Assembly: GCF_042100115.1 (NCBI RefSeq)
Contig: NC_091277.1
Location: 806,001-870,000, forward strand
Reading direction: 5' to 3'
DNA from: Alternaria dauci
Lineage: Eukaryota; Ascomycota; Dothideomycetes; Pleosporales; Pleosporaceae
Length of the DNA: 64,000 bases
Shown here: positions 22,801 to 34,023 of the stretch, in pieces
How the letters are laid out: every line of letters begins with the position of its first letter
Numbering within the stretch: the first letter of the stretch is position 1
Notes under the pieces: model-generated
The model's input: only the letters and a program-made list of their open reading frames with translations
Database searches by the model: none
What the model was told of the DNA's origin: nothing
Program-made: the position numbers and the translations under genes

Positions 22801-22938
22801 TAGAACTATATCGATCCTCGCCTTACTGTAGTCTTCTCCAAGAAGTTCGACGTCCCCATTGAGAAATTCTTCTCCAAGACACTTCGGGAGAAGTTCGACT
22901 GGGCCATCAAGTCGGTTGATGAGACCTGGGAATTCTAG
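19883..22938 (+). CDS. TOP1: DNA topoisomerase I (type IB)
   Basis: Five exons, 19883-19931, 20118-20353, 20409-22253, 22303-22752 and 22804-22938 (introns 186, 55, 49 and 51 nt), give 904 residues. The nuclear enzyme relaxes supercoils via a 3'-phosphotyrosine. The N-terminal 230 residues are a disordered Lys/Ser/Asp-rich region with repeated SDSD-(V/I/A)PLAKK motifs, probably nuclear-localising and phosphorylated. The core starts at YRWWEDPGK, with [20 protein letters not shown], and the catalytic domain has [26 protein letters not shown] and [10 protein letters not shown] Lys/Glu coiled-coil linker precedes [14 protein letters not shown], where Tyr862 is the nucleophile, in the last short exon. 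All catalytic blocks are present. Confidence 0.97.
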
Positions 22939-25008
22939 AGCAAAGCATCTATGCAGAGTGGGTTTCTTTCGTCTTCGGACACGTTCATCTATTTGCATTG
23001 GATGCGTACAGCGTCCCAGAGTGAGACTGAATGGGCGACATTCGGCGAAAAAAAAAAAAAGCATGATGGCATTTTGTACTACTCTTCTATGCAAATGGGT
23101 AGGTGGCACGAGTCGGCGGGCATGCCGCATGACTTTGCGATCTTATTATGCTTAAGGAGTCATTGCATATTCATAGTAGCTCTCTGATCTAGTCCCTCTT
23201 ATATAAAGATATATCGAATAGAGATACTCAGATGATTCTAATTCGCGGATGCATATGCAAGTGCGGGACGATCACCATAGTTAGTCGGTGTTCTATGCAT
23301 GAACCACTGTTCGACATAAGGGTTGTGCATGCATACTTTCATATGCACCGTGACTCAGTGTGATCTGGATGCAAAACCTGCACGTCGGCTGTGTCGCACA
23401 ATCACCGTGGAGGAGAGACAAGTGGTACAAAGCGGTGGTAAGAGGGCGTCGCAGCCAGTTACAGGCGTTGTGTACTTGCCTTGCTTTATCGACGAAAAGT
23501 ACAGATCGAGGAGATCTCTAGATTCGCATGCTGTGCTACGAGGTGCGAGTAGATCTCGGCACCCAGAAGCCGTGTGACATGACGCAGGTACAGACTTTGA
23601 AGGTTTGCGTCGCCGTCCTGAAGCTTGACGAGTACTAGCAAGTCGCTGACAGCATTGGGCTGGAGAATAGACGCGGCAACAGCCAGCACTTGGCCGTCCA
23701 CGACTTCTTGCTTGACTCGGCGGCCAGAACATGGAACACATGTCAAGGATGCCGCGAAGCGAACACTCCTTCGTAATGCCTGTCGCCTGAACATCTGAAG
23801 TCGTCATGAAGCGAGGGTTTTATGCAGGCTAGACGTTAAGCTAGAAGAGCAACCCCAGCAGTGCACCTCTTAAAGGGAAAGGTGAATGAGCACCAGATGT
23901 CGCGGCTCCGCATTTGTTTGCTTTTTTATTCGGCAATCGCTCGTCAACTCGTCAATGGATCGCGAATGTGGCTTACACATTACACAACGACGTCTAGAAA
24001 GGCCCAGAGACGGATCGCTGCCTCCGCAAGGGATTGCCTGATAAAAGTGTTCGTCTGAAAGGACGTATTGCACTTGCCCCTGAGTTAACCCCCACCTTGG
24101 GCTGTCATGCGACCCAAGTTTTGATGCTTGAGACAAGGTCCAGCACTGCGGGAGGAGCGCGCGCCGTCGTTCACCGCCCGCTTCTTGTACATCTCCCGCG
24201 ACAACCGCAGTGTCTCCAGGAGAAGGGAACAGCAAACGTCATGGTGTGAAGCTGGCGTGGTGTGGCAAAGCAGATGCCACTACTGCACAAACATGGTGTC
24301 TGCACAACACCTGCATCCCGAGATGGTGGTGGCGTAAGGCGCCTTCAACACAAATACATCGGGGTCTCGCTACATGAAGAACAATGCCCACACTAATCTC
24401 GGTCGACTTGCTTGCGGAGCGGACCACTATGGTGTGCATAGGATCAGCCACATGTGCCCGACCAAGGCTGGCTGGCTGCTATGGGCGCCCATATTTTGCT
24501 TTTTCTCCAATGCGAATAGCCTCAGTGATGCAGGCGGCTCTCCTCTGAAGAGAATTATCGCCGGGCTTGGGTGTGCACATTTAAATATCGGCCTGACCTG
24601 TCCCCTCTCCTGCAGGTCAATGAGTCGTACATATTGGGCCTGAGCTATATGACATCGTTGTTGTGCCGCGGTATCCTACTTTGAGCATTCCTCTTCACGG
24701 TTTAGTCCCTCTTTATTCCAGCCCAGCACACACATACGATCGCGAGGGCCGCGTGTTATCTTCGTCCCAACATAACGTGAGCAGGGCAGACGATCGCAGA
24801 ATATTGCCTCGCCTATAGCAGCCGTCATACTGTCCTTTTCCTTCGGATTACCACAACAAGGTCTGAGCGCGATCCGCAACGCCCAAATCTCCACCCCCGA
24901 CTTTGACATAGCAAGACACCATCCGCCCACTGCGCCGTCCGAAATCTCCTAGCGACTTGCTCTTGCGCGCATAGCACGCATAGATCACGAACACACGCGA
25001 CTTCAAGA
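22939..25008. other. 2.1-kb intergenic region
   Basis: Carries an A13 run at 23048-23060 and one weakly supported minus-strand ORF (23486-23794). The last 350 bp before 25009 are the promoter and leader of the epimerase gene. No transposon terminal repeats were seen. Confidence 0.45.
23486..23794 (-). CDS. Possible small ORF, 102 residues, unknown
   Basis: An ATG-to-TAA ORF with a basic, presequence-like start (MFRRQALRRSVRFAAS) and a fairly regular hydrophobic helical body (VLAVAASILQ, DLLVLVKLQD, YLRHVTRLLG). It has no recognised family, no visible introns and no supporting neighbour. It could be a chance ORF or a gene remnant. Confidence 0.25.
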   Translation of the reverse strand: MFRRQALRRSVRFAASLTCVPCSGRRVKQEVVDGQVLAVAASILQPNAVSDLLVLVKLQDGDANLQSLYLRHVTRLLGAEIYSHLVAQHANLEISSICTFRR

Positions 25009-26391
25009 ATGGCTTCAGAACAGGCGACCAAGCCTTCGGTGCTGATAATAGGAGGGTTGGGTAAGGCTTACTCTGATGAGCACCACCCACGTACGACACG
25101 AGGGCTGACCATGTGGATTAGGCTACACCGGGCGACACCTGACCAAGTACATCCACGATAACGATCTGGCATCGCAGATACGCATCGTCGACAAGCACCT
25201 CCCAGAACTAGCATGGCTCGCACCCGAATTCAAGGAAGCGTGCTCGAGAGAGCGATTTATACAGGCCGATGCGGCGCAGGAAAGTGCGTACCCCCCTGAC
25301 CACATCTCTGGGTGCAAGGGATGTTCACAAGCAGACGTTCCGAGGCTAACTCGAATCCCCCAGGATCCCTACCGCGGATATTCGATCGTGAAGGCGGAGC
25401 TGAATTCGACTACGTCTTCAACTGCGGCGGCGAGACACGCTTCGCCCAAGATGAGAAGGTCTACGAACTCCGCTCCTACGGCCTATCTATGGCCGTCGGC
25501 CGCGAAGCCGCCAAACGCAAAGTCAAGTGCTTCGTCGAACTCAGCACTGGCATGGTCTACAAATCCGACAGCACACCGAGCAAGGAGTCTGACAAGCCGA
25601 AACCGTGGTCGAATCTGGCAAAGTGGAAACTCAAGGCTGAGGAAGACCTCGCCAAAATCGACGGACTAAACCTGATGGTTATGAGGATGGCACACGTCTA
25701 CGGTCCGTATACGAGCAAATTCTTGAGCACAGCGCTTTGCATGGCGCGGGTATACCAGAGCAAAGGAAAAGAGATGCGTTTCCTGTGGAAGGAAGACCTG
25801 AGAACGAATCTGGTGCATGTCGAGGACTCCACCAGGGCGCTATGGCATGGTGTGCAGTGGTATATCAAGGGTACCCCAGGGCGCAGGCCGGCGCCCACTT
25901 TCAACATTGTGGATCACGCAAATCACTGTACGGATTGCCACTCTTCATTCTTGAACTTGCCACAGTACTAACATGACTCTCAGCGCAAAAGCAAACAGCC
26001 CAGCTCATGGGCGAGATCTTCAACATTGAAACCGGCTTCCACGGCACACTCATCTCAGCTTTTGCACGACTGAACCTCGACCACGTCGTGGACGAAGTAA
26101 ACGACGAGACACTAGACCCATGGGCGGAACTGCAGCAAAAAGCCGGCATCAGCTCATCGACACCACTCACACCATACATGGAGAAGGAGCTGCTGAAAGA
26201 CGCAGATTTAAGTATGGATGGAAGTTTGTTCGAAAAGGAGACGGGATTCAAGTGAGTTGTTCCGATCAATGCAGGATGTACGGGAGATGACAAGATGCTA
26301 ATACAATGACAGATACAACGTAGAGAAGATCACAAGAGAAAAGGTCGAAGAAATCATCGAGAGTTACAAGAGGATGAACTGGTGGCCATAG
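25009..26391 (+). CDS. NAD-dependent epimerase/dehydratase family protein (extended SDR)
   Basis: Five exons, 25009-25060, 25122-25283, 25364-25927, 25984-26251 and 26313-26391 (introns 61, 80, 56 and 61 nt), give 374 residues. The N-terminal Rossmann motif is IIGGLGYTGRHL, with IRIVDKHLP at the adenosine-ribose acidic position, DYVFNCGGETRF, and CFVELSTGMVY as the SDR Ser/Thr strand. In the place of the catalytic Y-x3-K the sequence is SNLAKWKLKAEEDL, so the lysine is kept but a tyrosine is not seen there; Tyr may come from another position or activity may be altered. The later blocks RMAHVYGPY, LRTNLVHVED and FNIVDHANHSQ fit extended SDRs. The substrate is unknown. Confidence 0.88.
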
Positions 26392-27378
26392 CCGTCTTGC
26401 GCTCAACTCAACCGCTTCTTTTCATCGATACCCTCTCTTGTCACGACCTTTCTCACGACGACCACCTATTTCCTCGTATATCCGAATCCTGCCAAAAGCC
26501 ACCTTTACATCTTTCGAAACGACGATTATTTGCTCCGTTGGGCATAATAGCATAATAGCGCAAGTATGCATTATCTGGAGCTTTTGATAGGGTCATGTTC
26601 GACACGATTCGACATGTTCACACTGGTCTTCTTATGTCTTGTAGGCACTAGTATACGGCGGTGGCATTTGCCTTGCGTGTCACGGTTTCTCTTTTCTGAA
26701 GTGTATTGGGGAATGTATCTGGTATGTACACGTTACTGTATGGTGTTGGTCTTGTTCTGGTTGCTGTGAGAGCATGCGAGTTATGGTGTTACATACCCCT
26801 CAATTCAAGTATTTATTCGTATACACTGTCACCTATCGTGAGGTAACTCACTATGCTGAAATATTCTCCGGCTGTTGGACATCTCAGGGATATGTGATGC
26901 ATGGAGAGAATATCTGGGGATCGGGCCAACTTTGAACAGTTAGAACATGGTTCAGGTCAAATATATACGGAGCGGTAGAGATAACGTTCAGTCATGTGAG
27001 GAAGCCTCAGCGAGTGGCCCTGGGACATGCGGTACTGCGTATTTGATAGACGTACTGGTGACAAGACGTAGGCACAAGACTGTCGAGTTACACAGTATTG
27101 TATCGCGGTAAAAGTGTATTTTTCAAACACGTTACTTCACTTACTTTACAGTACGTAGCTGTTAGCTGTGTGTGGAACATGCAATACACGCGTTGAAACG
27201 ATGTTTTGCTGAATACCTACCATCTTGGTCTGGCGAGACACAAGATTTCGGCAGACAGAACAAGATCAATTTCGGCCTTTTCCCAAGCCTGGGGCACTCT
27301 CTCTATATTAGACGAGCTTGACTATTGCACAGATTTATATAACATTGAATGGCTTGACTGGTGGATGCTATAGGACGC
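26392..27378. other. Convergent intergenic spacer
   Basis: 3' flanks of the epimerase gene and of ATP4 face each other. AT-leaning, with no coding or repeat structure recognised. Confidence 0.5.
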
Positions 27379-28270
27379 TTATGCCTTCTGGGAAACGATC
27401 CCTAATGTCTGTTAGCCTGTGTCATGGGTTCGAAGTGGGTTTCGACATACTCTCAATGTCAGTGACGCTCTGGTCAAGGATTTGCTTGAGGGTCTTGGGG
27501 TTGTCAAGCTCCTTCTCAATCTTGGCAATGATGGAGTCAGCAAGCTCCTTTTGCTGCCTCTGCTTGACCTGGCCCTCGTAGCGGACCCATGAGTCGAGGA
27601 CAGACTTGGCCTCGGCGGCGATGGCGGTCTTCTGCTCGAGCTCGAAAGCCTGGGCCTCGAGCTGGGCGGTCTCCTGTGGTTTCGTCAGTCTCGTGTGCCT
27701 GCATGCGCTCAATCGCCGGGTCGCACCTTGGAAACCTCGAACAGGGTCTTGGTGATGTCAATGACACCGCCAAGGTCCTGGACGCTCTCGATGCGCTGCT
27801 TGACAGCGGTGGTGTGGTCCTGGCGGGCAGCGTTCAAGATGCCTGTGATCTTGTCGACCTGCTGCTGCGCATAGTCTCCCCACGCAGGCCCAGCGTACTT
27901 GGCAACGGCCCAGAAGATGGTCAGGAGCGAGAGGGCGACAATCGACTCCTCGTTGACGACGTAGAGCTCGTTGCTGATAGCGGCGACACTGAGACCGGCT
28001 CCCGCGGAGAGGACAGCGGCCTTGGTGAGGGGGCTGTTGCCGGGGACGGGTATCGCGTCGAGGACAGACTGGGCCTTCTTCTTGGGGTCCTCCTGGGGCA
28101 GGTTGGACTGATAGCGGGCCTGGACGGCGATGGAGGGCAGGGCGCGGAGAGGGAGCGATGGGCGGAGACGGGCGGCGCCTATTGTGGGTGAGCACGGGGG
28201 TCAATGGCATGGCATCTTCATCGGAGTGCTGCTACTCACCGACCGCGCTCCTTGCAAGACGTGAGGCCAT
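27379..28270 (-). CDS. ATP4: F1F0 ATP synthase subunit b (subunit 4), mitochondrial
   Basis: Four exons, 28270-28240, 28178-27727, 27673-27451 and 27401-27379 (introns 61, 53 and 49 nt), give 242 residues. Subunit b is the peripheral stalk that anchors F1 to the membrane. Visible are a presequence (MASRLARSAVGAARLRPSL), two hydrophobic segments (AVLSAGAGLSVAAISNELYVV; SIVALSLLTIFWAVAKY) and a long helical stalk (QDHTTAVKQRIESVQDL...ELEQKTAIAAEAKSVLDSWVRYE). The 23-nt last exon was chosen because GAGA followed by GTATGT is a strong donor and GCTAAC...CATTAG supplies branch and acceptor; splicing gives DIERIVSQKA, the family ending. Without splicing the ORF ends at 27422 with an unrelated tail. 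Confidence 0.95.
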
Positions 28271-28481
28271 GGCTGTCTGATGAGAGTGGGGAGTTTGGGT
28301 GCTTTGTCGTCGTCGAAAGCTAGCTTTTCGTGATGCTGCCTCCACCCAAAGAGCCAAGCGCCGACGCCCATGCGCTAACCGAACTTCGCCCGGCCCTGCC
28401 TTCACTTTTCGACATGGCCGACTTTTTGCGCTCGTGAGCAATTCAACACCACGACACGGGACACGTCCAAGGGAAAAAATA
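28271..28481. promoter_or_regulatory. Divergent promoter region, ATP4 / NOC4
   Basis: 211 bp between two divergent start codons. It must drive an oxidative-phosphorylation gene and a ribosome-biogenesis gene. No defined motif was identified. Confidence 0.6.
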
Positions 28482-30174
28482 ATGTCAGGCACAAAGGCCG
28501 CCAGTCTGTCTGGCGTCAAGAGGAAGAGGGATCCAACCAAGGCCGAGCGCATCGAATCAAAATCAAAAAGCAGGCGCAAATCCCCCAGCGACGATGGCGA
28601 GCATCTGCAGTCCGAAATCCTGCAGCTCGAAAAACAGATACTCGAATCGCGGAAACACTACAACAACATCGCCACTCTTCTGCAGCGAGCGAGACAAGCA
28701 GACGCCGACAATGACGGGCCAATACTCGCTGCCGTCGCCCTCTGCCGGGTCTTCTCACGACTCCTGGTAACCGGCGACATGGTGAAGAGCAAGGGCATGA
28801 GTGAGGCCGAGGGCGTCATCGTAGCGTGGCTGAAGGAGCGCTACCGCGAGTTCTGCGACGTCCTGATGGACGACTTCCTGGGCAGCGAACACCCCCCGAA
28901 GCAGTCGGTGGCCCTGACACTGGTTATGCGGTTAGTCAAAGAGGAGGCAAAGTCATCCAAGGACTACAGGATCAAGAATGGACCGCTGCCGCGACTCATT
29001 CGGGTGTTGCTATGCCTTCCCCTGGACGATCTCAACCGCGACGAGTTTGCCGACAAGTACCTTACGCAGTTTGACGATATCCGATACCAGACATTCCAGA
29101 CCATCCAGTAAGTGCATAGGCCCACCAAGGTCCACCACTGATTCTAATGTATTCAGACATGTACTTGACAGCGATCTCGACATCACGACGCGCCAACTCG
29201 TAGCGGCGAACGGCCTGTCCCTTCTGTACACACTTACCGAAGTTCCCAAGTCCAAGACCGACATCCAAAACTTCTACGTGCAGGTACAAGGGAAGAGTCC
29301 GATACCCTCTCTTCAGGCATACAAGGAGAAGGCGCAGGCAGCATGGTTGGCAACCATGCGCACAGGTCTCTCCAAGGAACAACGGAAGACCATCCTGCAC
29401 AACTTTTCCCACCAGATTGCACCGTGGTTCCACCAGCCTGAGATCCTGTCAGACTTCTTGACAGACTCGTACAATGTGGGCGGCGCAACCTCTCTGCTGG
29501 CTTTGTCTGGAATCTACTACCTCATCTCCGAGAAGAACCTCGACTACCCATCCTTCTACCTCAAGCTGTACTCCCTTCTAGACGAGGGCCTCATGCACTC
29601 AAAACACCGATCGCGTTTCTTCCGACTGCTAGACACTTTCATGTCGTCGTCGCATCTGCCCGCGAATCTCGTTGCCAGCTTCATCAAGCGTCTCTCGCGA
29701 CTAGCACTTCACGGACCGCCAGCCGGCGTCGTCGTCGTGGTACCGTGGGCCTACAACATGTTCAAGAAACACCCAGCCTGTACCTTTATGATGCACCGCG
29801 AGATCCGGGACCCAGCTCTGCAGGAGGAGCTGGAAGAGGAGGGCATGGACGATCCATTTGACATGGAAGAGCAGGATCCTCTCCTCACAAACGCCATTGA
29901 AAGCAGTGTCTGGGAGCTAGAGGCACTACAGTCGCATTACCACCCCAACGTAGCGACGCTGGCAAAGATTATTTCGGAGCAGTTTACCAAGCGAGCGTAC
30001 AACCTGGAAGACTTCTTGGACCACTCGTACACGGCGCTGCTCAATGTCGAACTAGACCGCGACCTGAAGAAAGAGCCAGAAGTCGAGTTTGAGATACCAA
30101 AGCGCATCTTGACGGCAGACGAGGGACTAAATACGTTTGGGCAGCTGCTCACGCAGGTAGTGGAAGCAAAGTAG
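28482..30174 (+). CDS. NOC4: Ribosome biogenesis protein NOC4 (CBF/MAK21 family)
   Basis: Exons 28482-29107 and 29157-30174 (49-nt intron) give 547 residues. Noc4 works with Nop14 in 40S subunit assembly and export in the nucleolus. A basic N-terminus (KRKRDPTKAERIESKSKSRRK) is followed by helical repeats and the C-terminal CBF/Noc domain: NVGGATSLLALSGIYYLISEKNLDYPSFYLKLYSLLD, then SRFFRLLDTFMSSSHLPANLVASFIKRLSRLAL, then the WAYNMFKKHPACTFMMHR block and DPFDMEEQDPLLTNAIESSVWEL. These are the hallmark Noc4 elements, and the gene is intact. Confidence 0.95.
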
Positions 30175-31119
30175 CTGATGTATATGTGGTTGGAGAATGA
30201 TACCCGAAGATGTGTATTAATTGATGAGCCTTATTCACCCATGCATAGCAAGTGCACGTCTTGGTCTGCCTTGCGCTAGCTGTGTTGAAGGCTGATGGAA
30301 AATGGTTGAGACGCAGCACTGTGGTTGACTGGTTAGCGCAGTGTCAGCCAGGCGCAAAAAAACAAGGTTTTCTAGCTTCAAAGCTTGTGGCTTGCTCGAG
30401 TAGCGTTTTCCTTAGTGTCGACAAGCTAATGCAACGGCACAAGCTCGTTAGTCCGGGGCCGCCCGCTGTCTTGCTCGTGTTGCGTGTACGATAAGATAGG
30501 CACGTCGTTGTGGAGGGAGCAGAAGATGAAGAAGCGGGCGATGAAGGTGTACAATGATATAGATGAGGCATGTTGCAGATGCATGACGTAGTCAGTTTGG
30601 GACATTGTAGGGCTGCTTGCAAGACAAAAAGGCAGGTCGGCGATTATCTTGCATCGATTGGCGTGGGCACTTGCAGGTACCACAGATTTCACATTGAACC
30701 GCATAGCTTCGAGCTTCCACATGCATGTGTCAAGTGACAGGGGTCAGGCGTTTCAGAGGAAACGCCTATCAGGTAGATGTCGGTACGTCGAGAAGTTTCA
30801 CGAAACAGCCAATAGAAAGATTGTTTTTAGAGCGCCTCTCGGCAGCCAATATCTCATTGTAATTATCTATACATGCCAAACCATGTGTATGCATCCCCAT
30901 GGAACATTACCGCGTTGGCAGGACACAGGGATCCAGTACCTCATTCATAGCCCATCCAATTCGCGCCTTTTCAAGTCTGAAGATTAAAAACCCCCACCAT
31001 TAATGCTGTGTTACTCCGTGTTGCTTTTGAACAAACATGCAACCCAGTCGTGACCGAGTTGTTGGTATATCGTGAAGAAGGGAAAAAGAGCGGATGCTCT
31101 GCTAGCCAAAAGGAGACGC
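30175..31119. other. Convergent intergenic spacer
   Basis: 3' flanks of NOC4 and of the GPI-type protein gene. Nothing recognised. Confidence 0.5.
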
Positions 31120-31685
31120 TTATGCGAAGACAGCGGCACCGATGGCGAAGACAAGTCCACCAAAGGAGACCATGTTGCCGGCGGCGGCACCAGTGGACTC
31201 GGGGACAGACGCGCTGTCGGTGGCGCTGCCAGCGACACCAGAGGTAGAGGACTCCTCCGCAGAGGGGGTGGCAGAGGCAGCGGAAGAGACGGCAGCTGAG
31301 CCAGTGGCAGAGGCAGTAGAGTTACCACCGACGATGGGAGTAACAATGGAGCCGCTGGGGGCAACGGGAGTAGCAGTGGGGACAACTACAACCGAGGTGA
31401 CGGAAGCGGTCTCAGTGACGGCAACTGTGAAGTTGTTAGTTTTGTTACTGGTGTACTAGGTCGACAAGATGACTTACGGGTAGAGGTGATGTCGGCAGAG
31501 GTGGCACCGGCGGGGACAGAGACATCAGACGGCGATGGGATAGGGACAGGGGAGCCGACAGCGGTGGTGGCAGGAGGAGCCTGGATCTGACCGTCGGAGA
31601 TCTGAGAGATGGGCTGGACGCCGTACTGAGGAACAGCGGCGACGGTAGCGGCCATGATGGCAACGGAGGCGATGGTGAAACGCAT
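31120..31685 (-). CDS. Small Ser/Thr/Ala-rich secreted protein, likely GPI-anchored
   Basis: Exons 31685-31478 and 31424-31120 (53-nt intron, GTAAGT...TTCACAG) give 170 residues. A signal peptide (MRFTIASVAIMAATVAA, cleavage near AVP) precedes a Pro/Ser/Thr/Val-rich chain with one NST sequon, and the C-terminus has the small-residue run TGAAAGN followed by a hydrophobic tail ending FAIGAAVFA with no charged residues, as expected of a GPI attachment signal. Such short wall or surface proteins are common in filamentous fungi; the function is unknown. A G12/C12 homopolymer lies 13 nt upstream of the start codon. Confidence 0.82.
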
Positions 31686-34023
31686 GTTGATGGTGGTTGG
31701 GGGGGGGGGGTTTTGGTGGGTTGGGTATTAGAAGCTAGAAGGTGTTTGACTTGAAGATAGCGACTGGATGGATCGACTCGTAGATTGGGAGAGTTGAGCG
31801 GGTGAATCTGTTTGTGCGTTGAGTGGATGAGGAGGCAGAAAGGAGGCCGCAGGCACATCTATTTATTTGGCTGGGACAGCAGCGCAAACCCACGGGCAAG
31901 GCTTGCGGCTGTTGTGTCGCAATGCGGTGGGGGACCCACTCTTAGCCAATCGTGGCCTGTGCGCTGGGTAGTGGAAGGGGAGTTATTGGAGTGAGTAGAA
32001 CCACCCAGCCCCGGCGCACAGACGCAAGGCCACTGTGCGATTGGCAGATGGACAAGCATCGTTCCAAGAAATCCAGCCGCTTTCTTCCAACTTCCACCCA
32101 CTCGAACCGTTGGGCGAGGCTAGTCCCCTGCCCGAGAGGCTGTAGAGGCTGTCACGCTGCTGAATACCGCCGAGGTGCTTCGTCGTCTGATTGCCTGGCT
32201 GCCTGCCTCTCCCCGTCGCACCACAGCGAGCATCCGAGTGCAACCCGCCACCTGGATCTTGCAGCTCCAGCCACAAACAAAAATGCCAATTCGTCCAAAC
32301 ACGCAAGCAACAGTGAAGACTTTGACGGCCACGCAACCTCTCTCCACTGCACATCGCTTGTCTGCACCTTATCGCAACGCCAGCAAACGCCTCCCGCCCA
32401 GCGGCCGGGCCACTAGCAACCATAGTGCCAGGGGCAGCTCCGTCACCATTCGATCGGCTGAAGCCTGTCCATGGCCAAATGCAGATCGCTGCCCGGTACA
32501 GCTGGCGGCCCCAGGCAGCCCTCAGGATATTGTTGCCAACAGTTTCTCTGCGCGTCGCTGGCCGACCGTGTTTCGTCTGTTCGCCTCCCAATCCTTGCTT
32601 TTTACTATCCTTAGCAACAGCACCCAGAATTCATACCAAACTTCGCCAACTGCGTTTCTTTTTTTGACTCTCCGTCGTCGTGGGCGACGCGTGTCCCTTC
32701 TTCATCGTTTCGACCTTCGCTAACGCGCAATCGATCCATGTTTCTGCCCGAATGCTTCCTCTCCTGATGATCCCTTGCTGCAACAAAACGCCATCGGCAC
32801 AAAACCATTGCGGTCTCCCCGAAAATCCCAAGAATCCTGCACAAAGCCCTTGCAGGCGCAATCTATTCAAATAAACAAAGTCAATCTGTACCTGCTCACA
32901 TAGTACCCTCAAACATCAGGCGCATGCAGCAAAAGGTTAAAATGCACGGCCAACCCCAGCCCATTCTCCGGACTTTGCACCAAAGGCCCATGCTCGTAAT
33001 CTCGTTTCGCATGATTTCCCTGCCCCTGCCGCTGCCGTGATAACGATTCAAGGGGAAGGAGATCATGACGTCGTCTTCCTCCCGCTTCGTATTCAACGGG
33101 TTGCCCTCACGCTGCCAAACGGCCATGTCTGATGTGGTGTGCGAATCGGCGGCCCGCCGCGTGACTGCGGACAAGCTCACGAGAGAAGCCACTGGGAGCA
33201 TGTAGCGCGTGCTGTGAATGTTCGGCGGAAAGGCCGACGGCTCCAAGGAGGTTCTTTCGACTTCGGCTGTCCGACGCTGCGACTTGCATCTGACGTGCTG
33301 CACTTGCGCAGGTCCAAGACGCACAACTGCAGCCCTTCTGGCATCGCGCCCAAAACCAACCATCCAGATCTGTCACCGCAACGCTGTCCACGCATCATGG
33401 AGAAAAAGCGGTTGGGTGATTGTTGCCCCGGTTACCAACCTTCCCAGCTGCTCCTGCCACCACGGCTTGCCGCTGAAACGTCCTGCGTGCCGATATCTAG
33501 GAGTGTTTCCAAGGTTTCGGCAAAAAAAAAATTGAGTGCGCCACCAGTTGCAGGTACGCGGCTGACTTGCTGTGGTGTTGGCTCATTGTGAACCCTCAGC
33601 CAGTTGATCAAGTTTGCCCAGGGCTAAGCGATGCATAAGACATTTGTGCATGCGACAAGCATGCATAACATTATGTACACATGTCGAACCCGGACAACGC
33701 GCAGCTGCACATTACTGTCCGTAGTCTGGACGGTTTACCTAGACGTTATTGCTTTTGATCCAATTCAACAATGCATTGGCAAGCCCAAGGATTGCTTCTG
33801 CCGCTCCGCCCATCTTGGCAACTCAACACTTGATGATAAGAGCAGCAAAGGTTTGAGCCGATCAGAGTACTTGTTGTAAACATCTTCATTATCTGTGCCA
33901 TAGTGCAGCCTCTACGTCGAGCGCGAGACGATGAAAACGCCTTTGTAATGCTATAAAAGAACGATAACGCTAACAATTAATTTTATCCAAACATCGACAT
34001 CCAACATCTACTTCATGGCTCCA
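31686..34023. other. 2.3-kb intergenic region
   Basis: Begins with the promoter of the GPI-type gene, including G12 at 31699-31710. Many overlapping short ORFs on both strands reflect GC content; none has a family motif or consistent splice sites. Confidence 0.45.

Noticed and set aside
22150..23130. Minus-strand 326-codon ORF at the 3' end of TOP1
   Set aside because: Antisense of Lys/Glu-rich codons gives Leu/Phe-rich frames; no family features.
27422..27451. ATP4 ending at the stop codon at 27422
   Set aside because: The tail SMSKPTSNP does not fit the family, whereas splicing at GTATGT restores the expected ending.
31952..33591. Several 100-200-codon frames on both strands between the GPI-type and MFS genes
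   Set aside because: Mutually overlapping, compositionally biased, without motifs, consistent starts or splice sites.
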